From positions 1 through 22,405 of the forward strand of contig JBJEJN010000023.1 in assembly GCA_051878085.1 (NCBI GenBank): a DNA stretch of 22,405 nucleotides, given 5' to 3'. The DNA comes from SFTH01 sp051878085. Its GTDB lineage: Bacteria > Bacillota > Clostridia > Christensenellales > Aristaeellaceae. The position numbers were made by a program, and so were the translations under genes. Below the pieces are notes generated by a model, which saw only the letters and a list, made by a program, of their open reading frames with translations, was not told the DNA's origin and ran no database searches. Of this stretch, positions 1-8,669 are shown piece by piece. How positions within the stretch are numbered: the stretch's first letter is position 1; every line of letters begins with the position of its first letter.

Positions 1-2046
1 CAGTGGATCGCCGACGGCAGCATGTGGGTCGAGCCGGACACCAACATGACCTCCGGCGAGAGCCTAATCCGCCAGTTGATCCACGGCAAGCGCTTCTATA
101 AGGAGGAGTTCGACGTGGACTGCCGCTTACTGTGGCTGCCGGACACCTTCGGCTACAGCGCCGCGCTGCCGCAGATCCTCAAGGGCTGCGGCGTGGAGCA
201 CCTGACCACCCAGAAGATCTTCTGGACCTACAACGGCGCGGACCGCTTCCCCTACCACTACTTCACCTGGCAGGGCATGGACGGCAGCGAGATCACCACC
301 TTCCTGCACATGGACTACACCTCCCGCACGGACGTGGCCACCGTCTTCGGGCGCTGGCGCGACCGGGTGCAGAAGCGCGACCTGAGCCGCTTCCTGCTGC
401 CCTTTGGCTACGGCGACGGCGGCGGCGGTCCCTGCCGCGACCACATCGAATACGCCCTGCGCGAACGCGATCTGGAGGGCGCGCCCCGGGTGGAGTTTGA
501 AGCGCCCCAGGCCTTCTTCGAGGACTGCGCCCGGGACGGCGCGCCCGCCAACCGCTACGTGGGCGAGCTGTACTTCCAGTGCCATCGCGGCACCTACACC
601 AGCCAGGCCGCCATCAAGCGCGGCAACCGCAAGAGCGAACTGGCACTGCGCGAGGCGGAGATGTGGTCGGTGGCGGCGCAGGATCGCCTCGCCTATCCCA
701 GTGAAGCGCTGGACCGCTGCTGGAAAGGCGTGCTGCTCAACCAGTTCCACGACATCCTGCCGGGCAGCAGCATCGCCCGGGTGTACCAGGAGGCGCGGAA
801 GCTGTACGATGAAATCCTCGCCGATGCGGAACAGATCACGGACAATGCCTGCCGCAGCCTGACCTCCGGCGCGGGCAGAACCTACTTCAACAGCCTGTCC
901 TGGACTCGCAGGTTGCTGGTCAAAACGGAGCGCGGCTACGGCCGGGTGACCATCCCGCCCTGCGGCTGGACCTCCCGGGTGGACGAGTGCCTGCCGGATG
1001 TGCCCGTGACCGCCGAAATGGAGAACGGCGAGGCGGTGCTGGGCAACGGCCTGCTGACCCTGCGCATCAATGCGAGGGGTGAAATCACCGAGTGCCGGGA
1101 CGCGCAGGGCCACAGCCGCATCAACGGCAGGGCGAACGTGCTGAAGCTGTACAAGGATGTTCCCCGCCTGTTCGATGCCTGGGACATCGACAGCAACTAC
1201 CTGCGCAGTCCGATCCCGCTGGAGGACGCGGGGTGCATCTCCATCGTCGAGGCCGCACCCTGGCGGGCCGTGGTGGAGGTAAAGCGCCGGGTGGACAGCT
1301 CCGACTGGACGCAGCGCATCTCCCTGGAGGCCGGGCGCATGCAGATCGACTTCGAGACGCAGGTGGACTGGCACGAAAAGCACCGCCTGCTGAAGGTGGC
1401 CTTTCCCACCGGCATCCACGCCGATGAGGCCCTCAACGAGATTCAGTTCGGCTACGTCAAGCGCCCCACCCACCGCAGCCGTCCCTACGACGCGGACCGC
1501 TTCGAGGTGTGCAACCACCGCTACACCGCGCTCTGCGATGAAAATCGCGGTGCGGCGGTGCTCAACGAGAGCAAGTACGGCGTGAGCATGCTGGGCGACG
1601 AGATCGACCTCACGCTGCTGCGCGCGTCCACCAGCCCCGACCTGCACGCCGATCAGGGGGAGCACCGCTTCACCTACAGCTATTACCTCTGGGACGGCCC
1701 CTTCTCAGCGTGCGACGTGGTGCGCGCGGGCTACGAGCTGAACCTGCCCGTGACCGTTGCCGAGGGCGCGGCGGAGGACTTCTCGCTGCTGTCCGTGGAC
1801 GCGCCCAATGTGATCGTCGAGACCGTGAAGGCCGCCGAGGACGGCAGCGGCGACGCGATCCTCCGCCTGTACGAGAGCAAGCACGCCTCCTGCGACGCTG
1901 TGCTGACGCTGCACCTGCCCGCCGCATCGGTCTGGGCCTGCGACATGCTGGAGAACATCCAGGATGCACTGACGGTCGGGGATGGCCGCGTAAGGCTGTC
2001 CTTCCGTCCCTTCGAGGTCAAGACCCTGCGCCTGCGACGCGCATGA
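1..2046 (+). CDS. Alpha-mannosidase, glycoside hydrolase family 38 (5' truncated by window edge)
   Basis: The reading frame is open from base 1, so the N-terminus lies outside the window; 681 codons plus stop are present. Family GH38 retaining enzymes release alpha-mannose from glycans or mannosides using a catalytic Asp nucleophile and a zinc ion. The sequence shows the family motif MWVEPDTNMTSGESL near the left edge, then LPDTFGYSAALPQIL, whose Asp (bases 142-144) sits at the known nucleophile position. HRGTYTSQA and an NQFHDILPGSS segment follow, both typical of the GH38 catalytic and middle domains. The rest is the beta-rich C-terminal region. Members are usually 850-1050 residues, so roughly 200-300 residues are missing upstream. 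There is no signal peptide information because the start is absent; the MWVEPD-type motif suits the cytosolic class. Family assignment is firm; the exact substrate linkage cannot be told. Confidence 0.93.
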   Translation, partial: QWIADGSMWVEPDTNMTSGESLIRQLIHGKRFYKEEFDVDCRLLWLPDTFGYSAALPQILKGCGVEHLTTQKIFWTYNGADRFPYHYFTWQGMDGSEITTFLHMDYTSRTDVATVFGRWRDRVQKRDLSRFLLPFGYGDGGGGPCRDHIEYALRERDLEGAPRVEFEAPQAFFEDCARDGAPANRYVGELYFQCHRGTYTSQAAIKRGNRKSELALREAEMWSVAAQDRLAYPSEALDRCWKGVLLNQFHDILPGSSIARVYQEARKLYDEILADAEQITDNACRSLTSGAGRTYFNSLSWTRRLLVKTERGYGRVTIPPCGWTSRVDECLPDVPVTAEMENGEAVLGNGLLTLRINARGEITECRDAQGHSRINGRANVLKLYKDVPRLFDAWDIDSNYLRSPIPLEDAGCISIVEAAPWRAVVEVKRRVDSSDWTQRISLEAGRMQIDFETQVDWHEKHRLLKVAFPTGIHADEALNEIQFGYVKRPTHRSRPYDADRFEVCNHRYTALCDENRGAAVLNESKYGVSMLGDEIDLTLLRASTSPDLHADQGEHRFTYSYYLWDGPFSACDVVRAGYELNLPVTVAEGAAEDFSLLSVDAPNVIVETVKAAEDGSGDAILRLYESKHASCDAVLTLHLPAASVWACDMLENIQDALTVGDGRVRLSFRPFEVKTLRLRRA

Positions 2047-2053
2047 CATGAAA

Positions 2054-2120
2054 AGACACCCCGCTGCCATCTCCCGGACATTGTGCGCGCCGGGAAACTG
2101 ACAGCGGGGTGTCTGTTTTA
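2054..2120. terminator. Bidirectional rho-independent terminator between convergent genes
   Basis: A perfect 13-bp inverted repeat (2054-2066 with 2102-2114, AGACACCCCGCTG / CAGCGGGGTGTCT) encloses a second 6-bp hairpin (TCCCGG 2072-2077 with CCGGGA 2090-2095). GTTTTA follows on the plus strand and TTTT on the minus strand. It lies just after the mannosidase stop and just after the SPFH gene stop on the other strand, so it can end both convergent transcripts. Confidence 0.88.
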
Positions 2121-2158
2121 TGCGGATGGAAGCACTCGGAAACCATCCGTCAATGGGC

Positions 2159-3547
2159 TCAGGTCAGGTCGTTCTCGTCGAACAGGTCGCCGCACTCGGG
2201 GCAGAACTTCGGCGGGTGCGCCGGATCGGCAGGCTGCCAGCCGCACTTGTCGCAGCGGTAGAGGGGCGCACCCGCGGGCTTCCTTGCGCCGCACTCCGCG
2301 CAGAACTTGCCCTTGTTCACCGCGCCGCAGGTGCAGGTCCAGCCCTCGTCGGCGGGCTTCTTCGCGCCGCACTCGGGGCAGAACTTGCCCGTGACCGTCG
2401 CGCCGCAGGCGCACTTCCAGCCCGACTGGGGCTCCGGCTTCTTTGCACCGCACTCAGGGCAGAACTTGCCCGTCGCCGTCGCGCCGCAGGCGCACTTCCA
2501 GCCCGACGCAGGCTGCTGGGCCGGTGCGCTCTGCTGCTGCGCGCCCATCTGGAACAGCTGCGCCGCGTTCATGCCGCCGCCCTGGGCCATGTTCATGCCC
2601 ATGAAACCGGTGAAGGCGCCGCCCGCGTTCTTCGCCGCGTCCTGCATGGCCTGGGCCTGCGCGCCAACCAGGTGCGCCGCCGCCATGTTGGGATTGCGGA
2701 AGGTCGCATTGCGCTGGAGCTCCTTGATCATGGCCTCGTCCTCCTCGGAGGCCTTGACGGAGTTCACGCCGAAGGACACAATCTCCACGCCGCGCAGGTT
2801 CGCCCACTTCTCCGACAGCACCTCGTTGAGCGCGTCGGCGATCTCCATGGTGTGACCGGGCAGGCTGCTGTAGCGGATGCCCATGTCGGAGATCTTCGCA
2901 AAGGCAGGCTGCAATGCGGTCAGCAGTTCGCTCTTGAGCTGGCTGTCGATGCGGTCGCGGGTGTATTCGCCCTCCACGTTGCCGCAGACGTTTGCGTAGA
3001 ACAGCATGGGGTTCACGATGCGATAGCTGTACTCGCCGAAGCAGCGGATGGAGATGTCCACATCCAGGCCGATGTTTGCGTCCACCACTCGGAAGGGCAC
3101 CGGGCTGGGCGTGCCGTACTTGTTGCCCAGGATCTCCTTGGTGTTGAAGAAGTACACCCGCTGATCCTTGCCCGCCTGACCGCCGAAGGAGAAGCGCTCG
3201 AAGGTCGCCTTCAGGATCGACATGGCCTTCTCCCCGCTGAATGCGCCGTAGAACAGGCTGGGCTCGCCGTTCAGGTCAAACACATATTCGCCGGGCTCGG
3301 CGCAGAAATCCACCACCTTGCCCTGATCCACGATCATCATGCACTGGCCATCGGCCACCGCGATGACGGAGCCGTTGGTGATGACGTTGTCGTCCTCGGT
3401 GCGGCTGCCGCCGAAGCGGCCCTTCGTCTTCTTCATCGCGCGCGCCGCAAGCACGCTCTCCGGCAGCGCGTCCACATAGAAATATTCCTTCCACTGGCTG
3501 GCCATGGTGCCGCCAATGGCGTTCAGTCCCGCGCGAATCAGGCCCAT
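2159..3547 (-). CDS. SPFH-domain (YdjI-like) protein with four C-terminal zinc ribbons
   Basis: This 462-residue protein starts at ATG 3547, with GGGAGG nine bases upstream. The N-terminal ~300 residues match the SPFH/band-7-like family often annotated as virion core protein or YdjI (FYVDALPESVLAARAM, GEYVFDLNGEPSLFYG, LNEVLSEKWANLRGVEIVSFGVNSV). A Gly/Ala/Gln-rich linker with repeated Met follows. Residues 350-462 hold four CxC/CxxC...CxxC zinc ribbons; the first two are near-identical 27-residue units encoded by an 81-bp DNA repeat. There is no transmembrane segment, so it is probably cytoplasmic and recruited to the membrane by a partner. The gene 16 bases upstream encodes a membrane protein with zinc ribbons. 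In Bacillus subtilis similar proteins (YdjG/YdjH/YdjI) belong to the SigW-controlled PspA envelope-stress network; no pspA is visible here. The role here is inferred from that comparison. Confidence 0.85.
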   Translation of the reverse strand: MGLIRAGLNAIGGTMASQWKEYFYVDALPESVLAARAMKKTKGRFGGSRTEDDNVITNGSVIAVADGQCMMIVDQGKVVDFCAEPGEYVFDLNGEPSLFYGAFSGEKAMSILKATFERFSFGGQAGKDQRVYFFNTKEILGNKYGTPSPVPFRVVDANIGLDVDISIRCFGEYSYRIVNPMLFYANVCGNVEGEYTRDRIDSQLKSELLTALQPAFAKISDMGIRYSSLPGHTMEIADALNEVLSEKWANLRGVEIVSFGVNSVKASEEDEAMIKELQRNATFRNPNMAAAHLVGAQAQAMQDAAKNAGGAFTGFMGMNMAQGGGMNAAQLFQMGAQQQSAPAQQPASGWKCACGATATGKFCPECGAKKPEPQSGWKCACGATVTGKFCPECGAKKPADEGWTCTCGAVNKGKFCAECGARKPAGAPLYRCDKCGWQPADPAHPPKFCPECGDLFDENDLT

Positions 3548-3563
3548 ATCTCATATCCTCCCG

Positions 3564-4865
3564 TCAGTTCTTTTTCGGCTGTTCTTCCTTCTTCGGCTGC
3601 TCGATCTTCCTGCGCTCCGTGCGCTCATAGAGGAAGTGATCGGTCTTCACATCCAGCTTGAAGGAGCCCGGACGCACGTAATTCGACGCTGCGCTCTCAT
3701 ACGCAGCCTGCTTGAGCTGGCCCTTCAGCACGCCGACCACCACCAGCGCGACGATGAGCGCCGCGATCACCGCGATCAGGATCGTGCCGCTGCCGATGGC
3801 GTCCGCCAGAGCGAGGATCAGCGCAGCCAGCGCCAGCACGCCGACGAACACGCCGCCGCCCCAGAGCAGGGACTTTTTCGTATCTGCGGGCACGTCGCAG
3901 GTGAGCTTTCCGGTCTGACCGTTGATGGCGAAGGTGTAGGTCTTGCCCTCCTTCTCCGTGGTGATGAGCCACACGGGCATCAGCACCGGCGTGGCCGTGC
4001 CGTTGTCCGAATGAATGCTGCGGCTGCGCTCGGAGACGCTGGAGTAGCCGTTCACGCTGTCGCGCATGGCCTGGGAGACGCTCGTCTCCACGCGCTCCAC
4101 CGCGCGCTTCTCGCATGCATCCGCATCCACGTCGGCGTGATCCGCCATCGCGCCCGCCAGCACCGCGGGCTGGAAGGGCACCGCCGCATTCAGATCGTAG
4201 GGCTCCAGGGATTCGGTGATCTTATCGTCCAGCTTCTCGCTGCCGTCCACGGGGATGCTGTCGAAGCCCATGCGGCCGCTGCGGCGCACGAGGTAATACT
4301 TCGTGCGGGTGATCTCCCAATCGCCCTTGCGCTCGGTGCTGCGCTTCTCCGCGTCGTAGACGATGTCCGCCTGCGCGTCGCAGTCGAACAGCCAGTAGGG
4401 CACGTAGAGCTTGCGCATCTCGGCGATGCGGTTGCGGCTGTTCAGAAAGATGTTGGGCAGCAGGCGCTTGCCCTTGAAGTACGCCTCAAACTGCTTCTGG
4501 GCCTGCTCCTTCGTGACCTTGAAGGGAATCACCTTCTCCGGCTTCACGCCGCCCGCAATGCGCTCGGGCAGGATGGTGGAGCTGCCGCAGTAGGGGCACT
4601 CCGTGGCGGTGGTGGTGTCCTCGGTCATCAGCTCCGCGCCGCAGCTCTTGCAGATATAGGCCTGCATCTGCGCCGCCTCACTCGCGTCGAAGGCCTCCGC
4701 ACGGTGTTCAAACTCCAGCTTGTCGATGCTCTCGGCGGCGCTCATGGCCTGGATCGCATCCAGCTCGTAGCTGTTTCCGCAGGATGCGCACTCCAGCTTG
4801 CCGCTCTCGCCGCTGAAGGCCAGCGGCGCGCCGCAGCAGGGACAGGTGTAGGTGGCGGTGCTCAT
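3564..4865 (-). CDS. TFIIB-type zinc-ribbon membrane protein (YdjG/YdjH-like)
   Basis: A 433-residue protein starting at ATG 4865, with GAGGGGG about nine bases upstream. Two zinc ribbons lie at the N-terminus: CPCC/CASC (Cys8, Cys11, Cys26, Cys29) and CKSC/CPYC (Cys72, Cys75, Cys90, Cys93). A soluble region with a KLYVPYWLFDC motif follows, then a hydrophobic block (residues ~332-380) forming two transmembrane helices, and a charged Lys/Glu-rich tail. This architecture is that of the 'TFIIB-type zinc finger domain-containing protein' family of Bacillota, membrane partners of SPFH proteins. It sits 16 bases before the SPFH gene, so the two form an operon and probably a complex in which this protein is the membrane anchor. 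The zinc ribbons resemble those of archaeal/eukaryotic TFIIB only in fold; a role in transcription is not implied. Confidence 0.82.
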   Translation of the reverse strand: MSTATYTCPCCGAPLAFSGESGKLECASCGNSYELDAIQAMSAAESIDKLEFEHRAEAFDASEAAQMQAYICKSCGAELMTEDTTTATECPYCGSSTILPERIAGGVKPEKVIPFKVTKEQAQKQFEAYFKGKRLLPNIFLNSRNRIAEMRKLYVPYWLFDCDAQADIVYDAEKRSTERKGDWEITRTKYYLVRRSGRMGFDSIPVDGSEKLDDKITESLEPYDLNAAVPFQPAVLAGAMADHADVDADACEKRAVERVETSVSQAMRDSVNGYSSVSERSRSIHSDNGTATPVLMPVWLITTEKEGKTYTFAINGQTGKLTCDVPADTKKSLLWGGGVFVGVLALAALILALADAIGSGTILIAVIAALIVALVVVGVLKGQLKQAAYESAASNYVRPGSFKLDVKTDHFLYERTERRKIEQPKKEEQPKKN

Positions 4866-4920
4866 GAATCGCTTCCCCCTCTTTCTCTCGTAATGAAGTG
4901 TATGCTTCCGATCCTGTCTG

Positions 4921-4958
4921 ACGCGCCGCCCGCCGAAACAAACCGATGGGCGGCGCGT
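4921..4958 (-). terminator. GC-rich hairpin after the LRR gene
   Basis: An 11-bp perfect inverted repeat, ACGCGCCGCCC (4921-4931) and GGGCGGCGCGT (4948-4958), lies between the stop of the LRR gene and the next minus-strand gene. There is no T-run, so it may be an inefficient terminator or a transcript-processing or stabilising hairpin that separates expression of the two gene groups. Confidence 0.45.
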
Positions 4959-4966
4959 GCCGCCGC

Positions 4967-7900
4967 TTACGCTTCGGGCTCGAAGTGCATCAGCATGGAA
5001 TCGAAGTAGTTCATATCGAAGCCCTGCTCCGTGCAGACCGCTTCGAGGGTGTTTCCATAGTAGTCCACAATGAAGGCCTCCGCCTCGCCCGCGTCGGTCA
5101 GCACCGTGCCCTGCGTCCAGGTGATGCCGGGAACACTGGTGCCCACCATCACGAAGTCCACCGTGCCGTCGGCGTGGAAGGTCAGGGAGTACTCGCCGCC
5201 CAGCAGGGACGCGTCCATGGTATAGCCGCTGACCTCGGCGCTGACGCAGACGTACTTGCGCTCCAGGCGCTCCGGATCGGTGCCTTCCGGCACAGCGACC
5301 GGTTCGGTGGGAACGAAGGGGAGCTCGGTGGCGGCGGGTTCAGCTTCGATTTCCGCTGCCCATACAGCGCCCGGATCCTGGCTGAACATGATGTAGCCGC
5401 CCAGCGCGTTGCCGTCGCCGTCCATGCTGCCGTAGCAGAGGAAGCCGCCCTCCAGCAATGTCAGCGGCATGTCGTAGTCGCCGCCCTCGCCGAAGTACAC
5501 GCATCCATTCTCGTCCTGATACCAGACGCCCTGCTCCGGCTCGCCGAAGATCAGGCTGCCCGTGCCGTCCGCGTTCAGCTCCAGCACGATGTCCAGGCCA
5601 AACTCGCTGCGGGGGTCGCCGGTCATGCCGCCGGTCAGGAGATAGCAGGCGTGCCAGCTGCCCACGTAGGCGCTCAGCTCGTCGGAGACAGGTTCTACGG
5701 GTGCGGGTTCATTTACTTCAGGTTCGGTGATTGCAGGCACAGCCTCTGCGCTGTCGCGGGTGAAGATGAGCTTCGCGCCGTCCTCCTCCACACAGAGCGT
5801 GCCGTCATCCAGAAGGATGCAGCTCGAGCCATCGACGATGGCCGCGCCGTCCACCACACTCCAGCTGGTCGTAACGCTCTCCTCGCCGTCGTACAGCTCG
5901 ACAGTGCCGTCCTCGTGGAAGTTGAGATTCATGACCATGCCCATGTCGGAAAAGCTGAGCGCCATGCCCTCCATCTCCATGCGCGCGCCAGTCCATTCGC
6001 CGAGGAAGGGTGCGCCCGCCTCGCCCACGGGCTGGGCAGGCTGCGGCTCGTACTCGGGCTCCTCCTCGGGCTCGGGCATGGGATCGCACTTGACCTCCTC
6101 CAGCAGCGCGTCCACATCGGGCATCAGCGCCGGGTCGGTGACGCACTGTTCTGCGGTGAAGTACTCATAGCCGTCGGGATCCTTGAAAGCGTTCTCGTCG
6201 ATCCGCTGGGTCTTGTCGCCGATGTAAACCGTCTCCAGATACAGGCAATCCTTGAACACATAGCGGTCAATTTCCCGCACGCCGTTGACAAAGATCACAT
6301 TGGTCAGGCTTGTGCAGCCGGAGAACGTGCCCTCCTCCAGCTTCTCCAGAGGCGCGTAGCAGATCACCGTCTCCAGCGCATCGCAATTCTGGAAGGCGTA
6401 GGCGGGAATCTCGGTGTAGTTCTCCGGAATCACCAGCGAAACCACCGGCAGCTCCACATCATAGTTGTCGCCGTAGGTGGCGCGGGTCATCATGCTGCCG
6501 CCGATCATGGAAAGCTCCACGCCGTCGATCTCGCGGGGCAGGATCAGGTTCAGCTCGTAGCCCTGGTAGGCGTCCAGGCGGCTGTACTCCTCGTCGTACC
6601 AGAAGTCGTCGCCCGGCAGCGGCTCGTAGGGCATGACCTTGAAGCTGCTCTTCTCACCCTCGCGGGACAGCGGATCATACCAGGGACGGCCCATCAGCTC
6701 GGACAGCGCGCGCACCTGCTCGTCGCTCGCTTCGGCAGAGAGGTACACTTCATCGATGCTCGCCAGCAGGTCAAGCACGTCCGACGGCAGGATGGCGGGA
6801 TCGCAGCCCACCACGAGCTTATTCAGATTCGTGCAGCCCTCCAGCAGGCCGGAGCCGATGCTGGTCAGGGACGCGGGCAGAGTCAGCTCCGTGATGCCCG
6901 TGCAGTCCTCCAGCGCACCCGCACCGAGGGTGGTCAGCGAGTTGGGCAGGGTCAGCTCGGTGATGCCGGTGCAGCCCTCCAGCGCACCCGCGCCGATGCT
7001 GGTCAGCGATTCGGGCAGGGTCAGAGCGGTGAGGTTCACGCAGTTGCGGAAGGCCTCGTCGCCGATGGTGGTGATGGAGCCGAACAGCTCCACGTACGCC
7101 ACGCTGCTGTCGGCGAAGGCCTCGTTGCCGATGGTGGTGAACCAGCCGCAGTGGTGGGGATAGAAGGAGCGGATGCTCTGGTTGCCCTTGAACAGGCCGT
7201 CGCCCAGCGCGGTGACATTGATATCGTCGTAGGCCGTCCAGACGGTCAGATCCTGCTGATCGCCGTTATAGGCCGTCCACACGCCGTTTTCAATGGTCGT
7301 GATCTCCGTTTCATTGATCGGGTACTCCGCCACGCCGGCGCTCTCGGGGTTGTTGATCCAGACGGTGCAGTCCGGGCACTGCTCCGCCAGCAGCCCGGCA
7401 TATGCGTCGCGGTTCTCCATGGAGCTGTCCCAGGGCAGGTCAAGGTCGTTCACATAGGTATCGGCAAACGCATCCGGGGCGATGTCGATGGGATGATAGA
7501 GATCGAAGGCCATGTAGCCCAGCGAGGTGCCCGCAAAGGCGCGGGAACCGATGGACTCCACATTGCCGCCCAGGTACAGCTCCCGGCACCACGCACCCTC
7601 AAAGGCACTCTCGCCGATGGTGCGCAGCGTGGAGGGGAGCTCCAGGATGGCCTGGCCGCCGTACTGGAACGCATGCGCGCCGATCTCCTCCAGGCCCTCG
7701 CTCCAGTCGATCAACCCGATCTGGGCGTTGTAGAACGCGCCGTTGGCGATGGTCTTCAGCGTGGAGGGGAACTGCACGTAGGCGAGGTTGCTGGCGGATT
7801 GGAACGCGCCGTCCTCGATGATCTCCAGACCCTCGGGGAACACGACGCCGTACACGGAGTAGTCGCTCACGAAGGCCTCCGCGCCGATGGACTTCACCGC

Positions 7901-8617
7901 AACACCGCCGATGGTCGCGGGGATCTCCACCCAGGCGTGGTACTCCTTATATCCGGTGATCGCGCCGGTGGCGGGATCGAAGGTGAACCAGTCCTCATTG
8001 TTCGTTTCGACAATCACGGCATTTTTGCCGCTGGGCTGAAGGTGCGCCGCCGCGCCGTTCACCTCAGCCAGAGCCGCCGCGTAGGCGTCCAGCTGGTCGT
8101 CGGGCACATAGATCACATAGTCGTCGCTCAGCCAGGAAAAGCACCAGTCGGTGTTCAGGAAGATCGGGCACGGGCCCTCGAAGGTAATCTCCTTCAGGCT
8201 TGCGCAGGAGCCGATCGCGCCGTCCACGACGCGGACGCTGGCCGGGATGGTCAGGCTGCTCAGCGCGTTGCAGTCCTGGAAGTTGGAGCCGATGTACTCG
8301 AGCCCGTCGTTCAGCGTCACGCTGGTCAGGCCGTCCATCCAGGAGATGGCCCCGCCCTGAATCGCGCGCAGCGTGTCGGACATCGTCAGCGAGGTGATTT
8401 CATTGTTCGAGTTAAAGGCGCTGTACTTGATGGCGTTGACCGCATAGCCGTCCACCTCGGCGGGAACAGTTACGTCGCCGCTCAGCTCACCCTCCGGCAT
8501 GACGTACATGTTGCCGCTGTCATAGGACCACTGCGGCTCCTCCGCCAGCGCAGCCGTCGCGCACAGCAGCAGCGCCAGCGCGAGCAGCATCCACAAGATG
8601 CGTTTCGTAGGTTTCAT
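4967..8617 (-). CDS. Secreted BspA-like leucine-rich repeat protein with three C-terminal beta modules
   Basis: A 1216-residue protein from ATG 8617, chosen because AGGAAGG (8624-8630) lies six bases upstream. The in-frame ATG at 8623 would touch the ribosome binding site, and a still earlier ATG would overlap the preceding gene. Residues 1-26 form a signal peptide (KR-rich start, Leu/Ala core, ALA-E cleavage). Several blocks of BspA/TpLRR-type (LRR_5) repeats follow, with cores such as LTLPESLTSIGAGALEGC; three nearly identical 23-residue units are encoded by 69-bp tandem repeats at 6831-7037. After a Pro/Glu-rich linker come three related beta-rich modules (~871-952, 981-1078, 1119-1216). 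Each has a pattern like FHEDGTVELYDG, LNADGTGSLIFG or FHADGTVDFVMV, reminiscent of lipocalin-like domains. No LPxTG or membrane anchor is seen, so it is probably released or wall-associated. BspA proteins in other bacteria bind host or matrix proteins; the ligand here is unknown. Confidence 0.87.
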   Translation of the reverse strand: MKPTKRILWMLLALALLLCATAALAEEPQWSYDSGNMYVMPEGELSGDVTVPAEVDGYAVNAIKYSAFNSNNEITSLTMSDTLRAIQGGAISWMDGLTSVTLNDGLEYIGSNFQDCNALSSLTIPASVRVVDGAIGSCASLKEITFEGPCPIFLNTDWCFSWLSDDYVIYVPDDQLDAYAAALAEVNGAAAHLQPSGKNAVIVETNNEDWFTFDPATGAITGYKEYHAWVEIPATIGGVAVKSIGAEAFVSDYSVYGVVFPEGLEIIEDGAFQSASNLAYVQFPSTLKTIANGAFYNAQIGLIDWSEGLEEIGAHAFQYGGQAILELPSTLRTIGESAFEGAWCRELYLGGNVESIGSRAFAGTSLGYMAFDLYHPIDIAPDAFADTYVNDLDLPWDSSMENRDAYAGLLAEQCPDCTVWINNPESAGVAEYPINETEITTIENGVWTAYNGDQQDLTVWTAYDDINVTALGDGLFKGNQSIRSFYPHHCGWFTTIGNEAFADSSVAYVELFGSITTIGDEAFRNCVNLTALTLPESLTSIGAGALEGCTGITELTLPNSLTTLGAGALEDCTGITELTLPASLTSIGSGLLEGCTNLNKLVVGCDPAILPSDVLDLLASIDEVYLSAEASDEQVRALSELMGRPWYDPLSREGEKSSFKVMPYEPLPGDDFWYDEEYSRLDAYQGYELNLILPREIDGVELSMIGGSMMTRATYGDNYDVELPVVSLVIPENYTEIPAYAFQNCDALETVICYAPLEKLEEGTFSGCTSLTNVIFVNGVREIDRYVFKDCLYLETVYIGDKTQRIDENAFKDPDGYEYFTAEQCVTDPALMPDVDALLEEVKCDPMPEPEEEPEYEPQPAQPVGEAGAPFLGEWTGARMEMEGMALSFSDMGMVMNLNFHEDGTVELYDGEESVTTSWSVVDGAAIVDGSSCILLDDGTLCVEEDGAKLIFTRDSAEAVPAITEPEVNEPAPVEPVSDELSAYVGSWHACYLLTGGMTGDPRSEFGLDIVLELNADGTGSLIFGEPEQGVWYQDENGCVYFGEGGDYDMPLTLLEGGFLCYGSMDGDGNALGGYIMFSQDPGAVWAAEIEAEPAATELPFVPTEPVAVPEGTDPERLERKYVCVSAEVSGYTMDASLLGGEYSLTFHADGTVDFVMVGTSVPGITWTQGTVLTDAGEAEAFIVDYYGNTLEAVCTEQGFDMNYFDSMLMHFEPEA
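6831..7037 (-). repeat. Three tandem 69-bp repeats inside the LRR gene
   Basis: The element beginning GTGCAGYCCT recurs at 6831, 6900 and 6969, a period of exactly 69 bp, with a diverged fourth copy starting near 7038. Each unit encodes one 23-residue LRR. The near-identity suggests recent duplication or unequal recombination, and copy number may vary between strains. Confidence 0.85.
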
Positions 8618-8669
8618 TTTCATCCTTCCTTTCCATGAAATCTGTTTTTCGATCATGTCGGGTTTGGTT

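Noticed and set aside
127..1665. A 512-codon minus-strand open frame opposite the mannosidase gene.
   Set aside because: Low-complexity Val/Ala/His/Gln composition, no motif, and the plus strand encodes an unambiguous GH38 enzyme.
6831..7037. Regular 69-bp repeats considered as a CRISPR-like or non-coding repeat array.
   Set aside because: The units are contiguous with no spacers, and each encodes one 23-residue LRR in frame.
4946..8638. A very long open frame (1230 codons) on the plus strand opposite the LRR gene, rich in His, Arg, Ala, Gly and Gln.
   Set aside because: It mirrors the G+C-biased codons of the LRR gene; it has no ribosome binding site, no recognisable domain and typical antisense composition. 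The minus-strand frame has a signal peptide and clear repeats.
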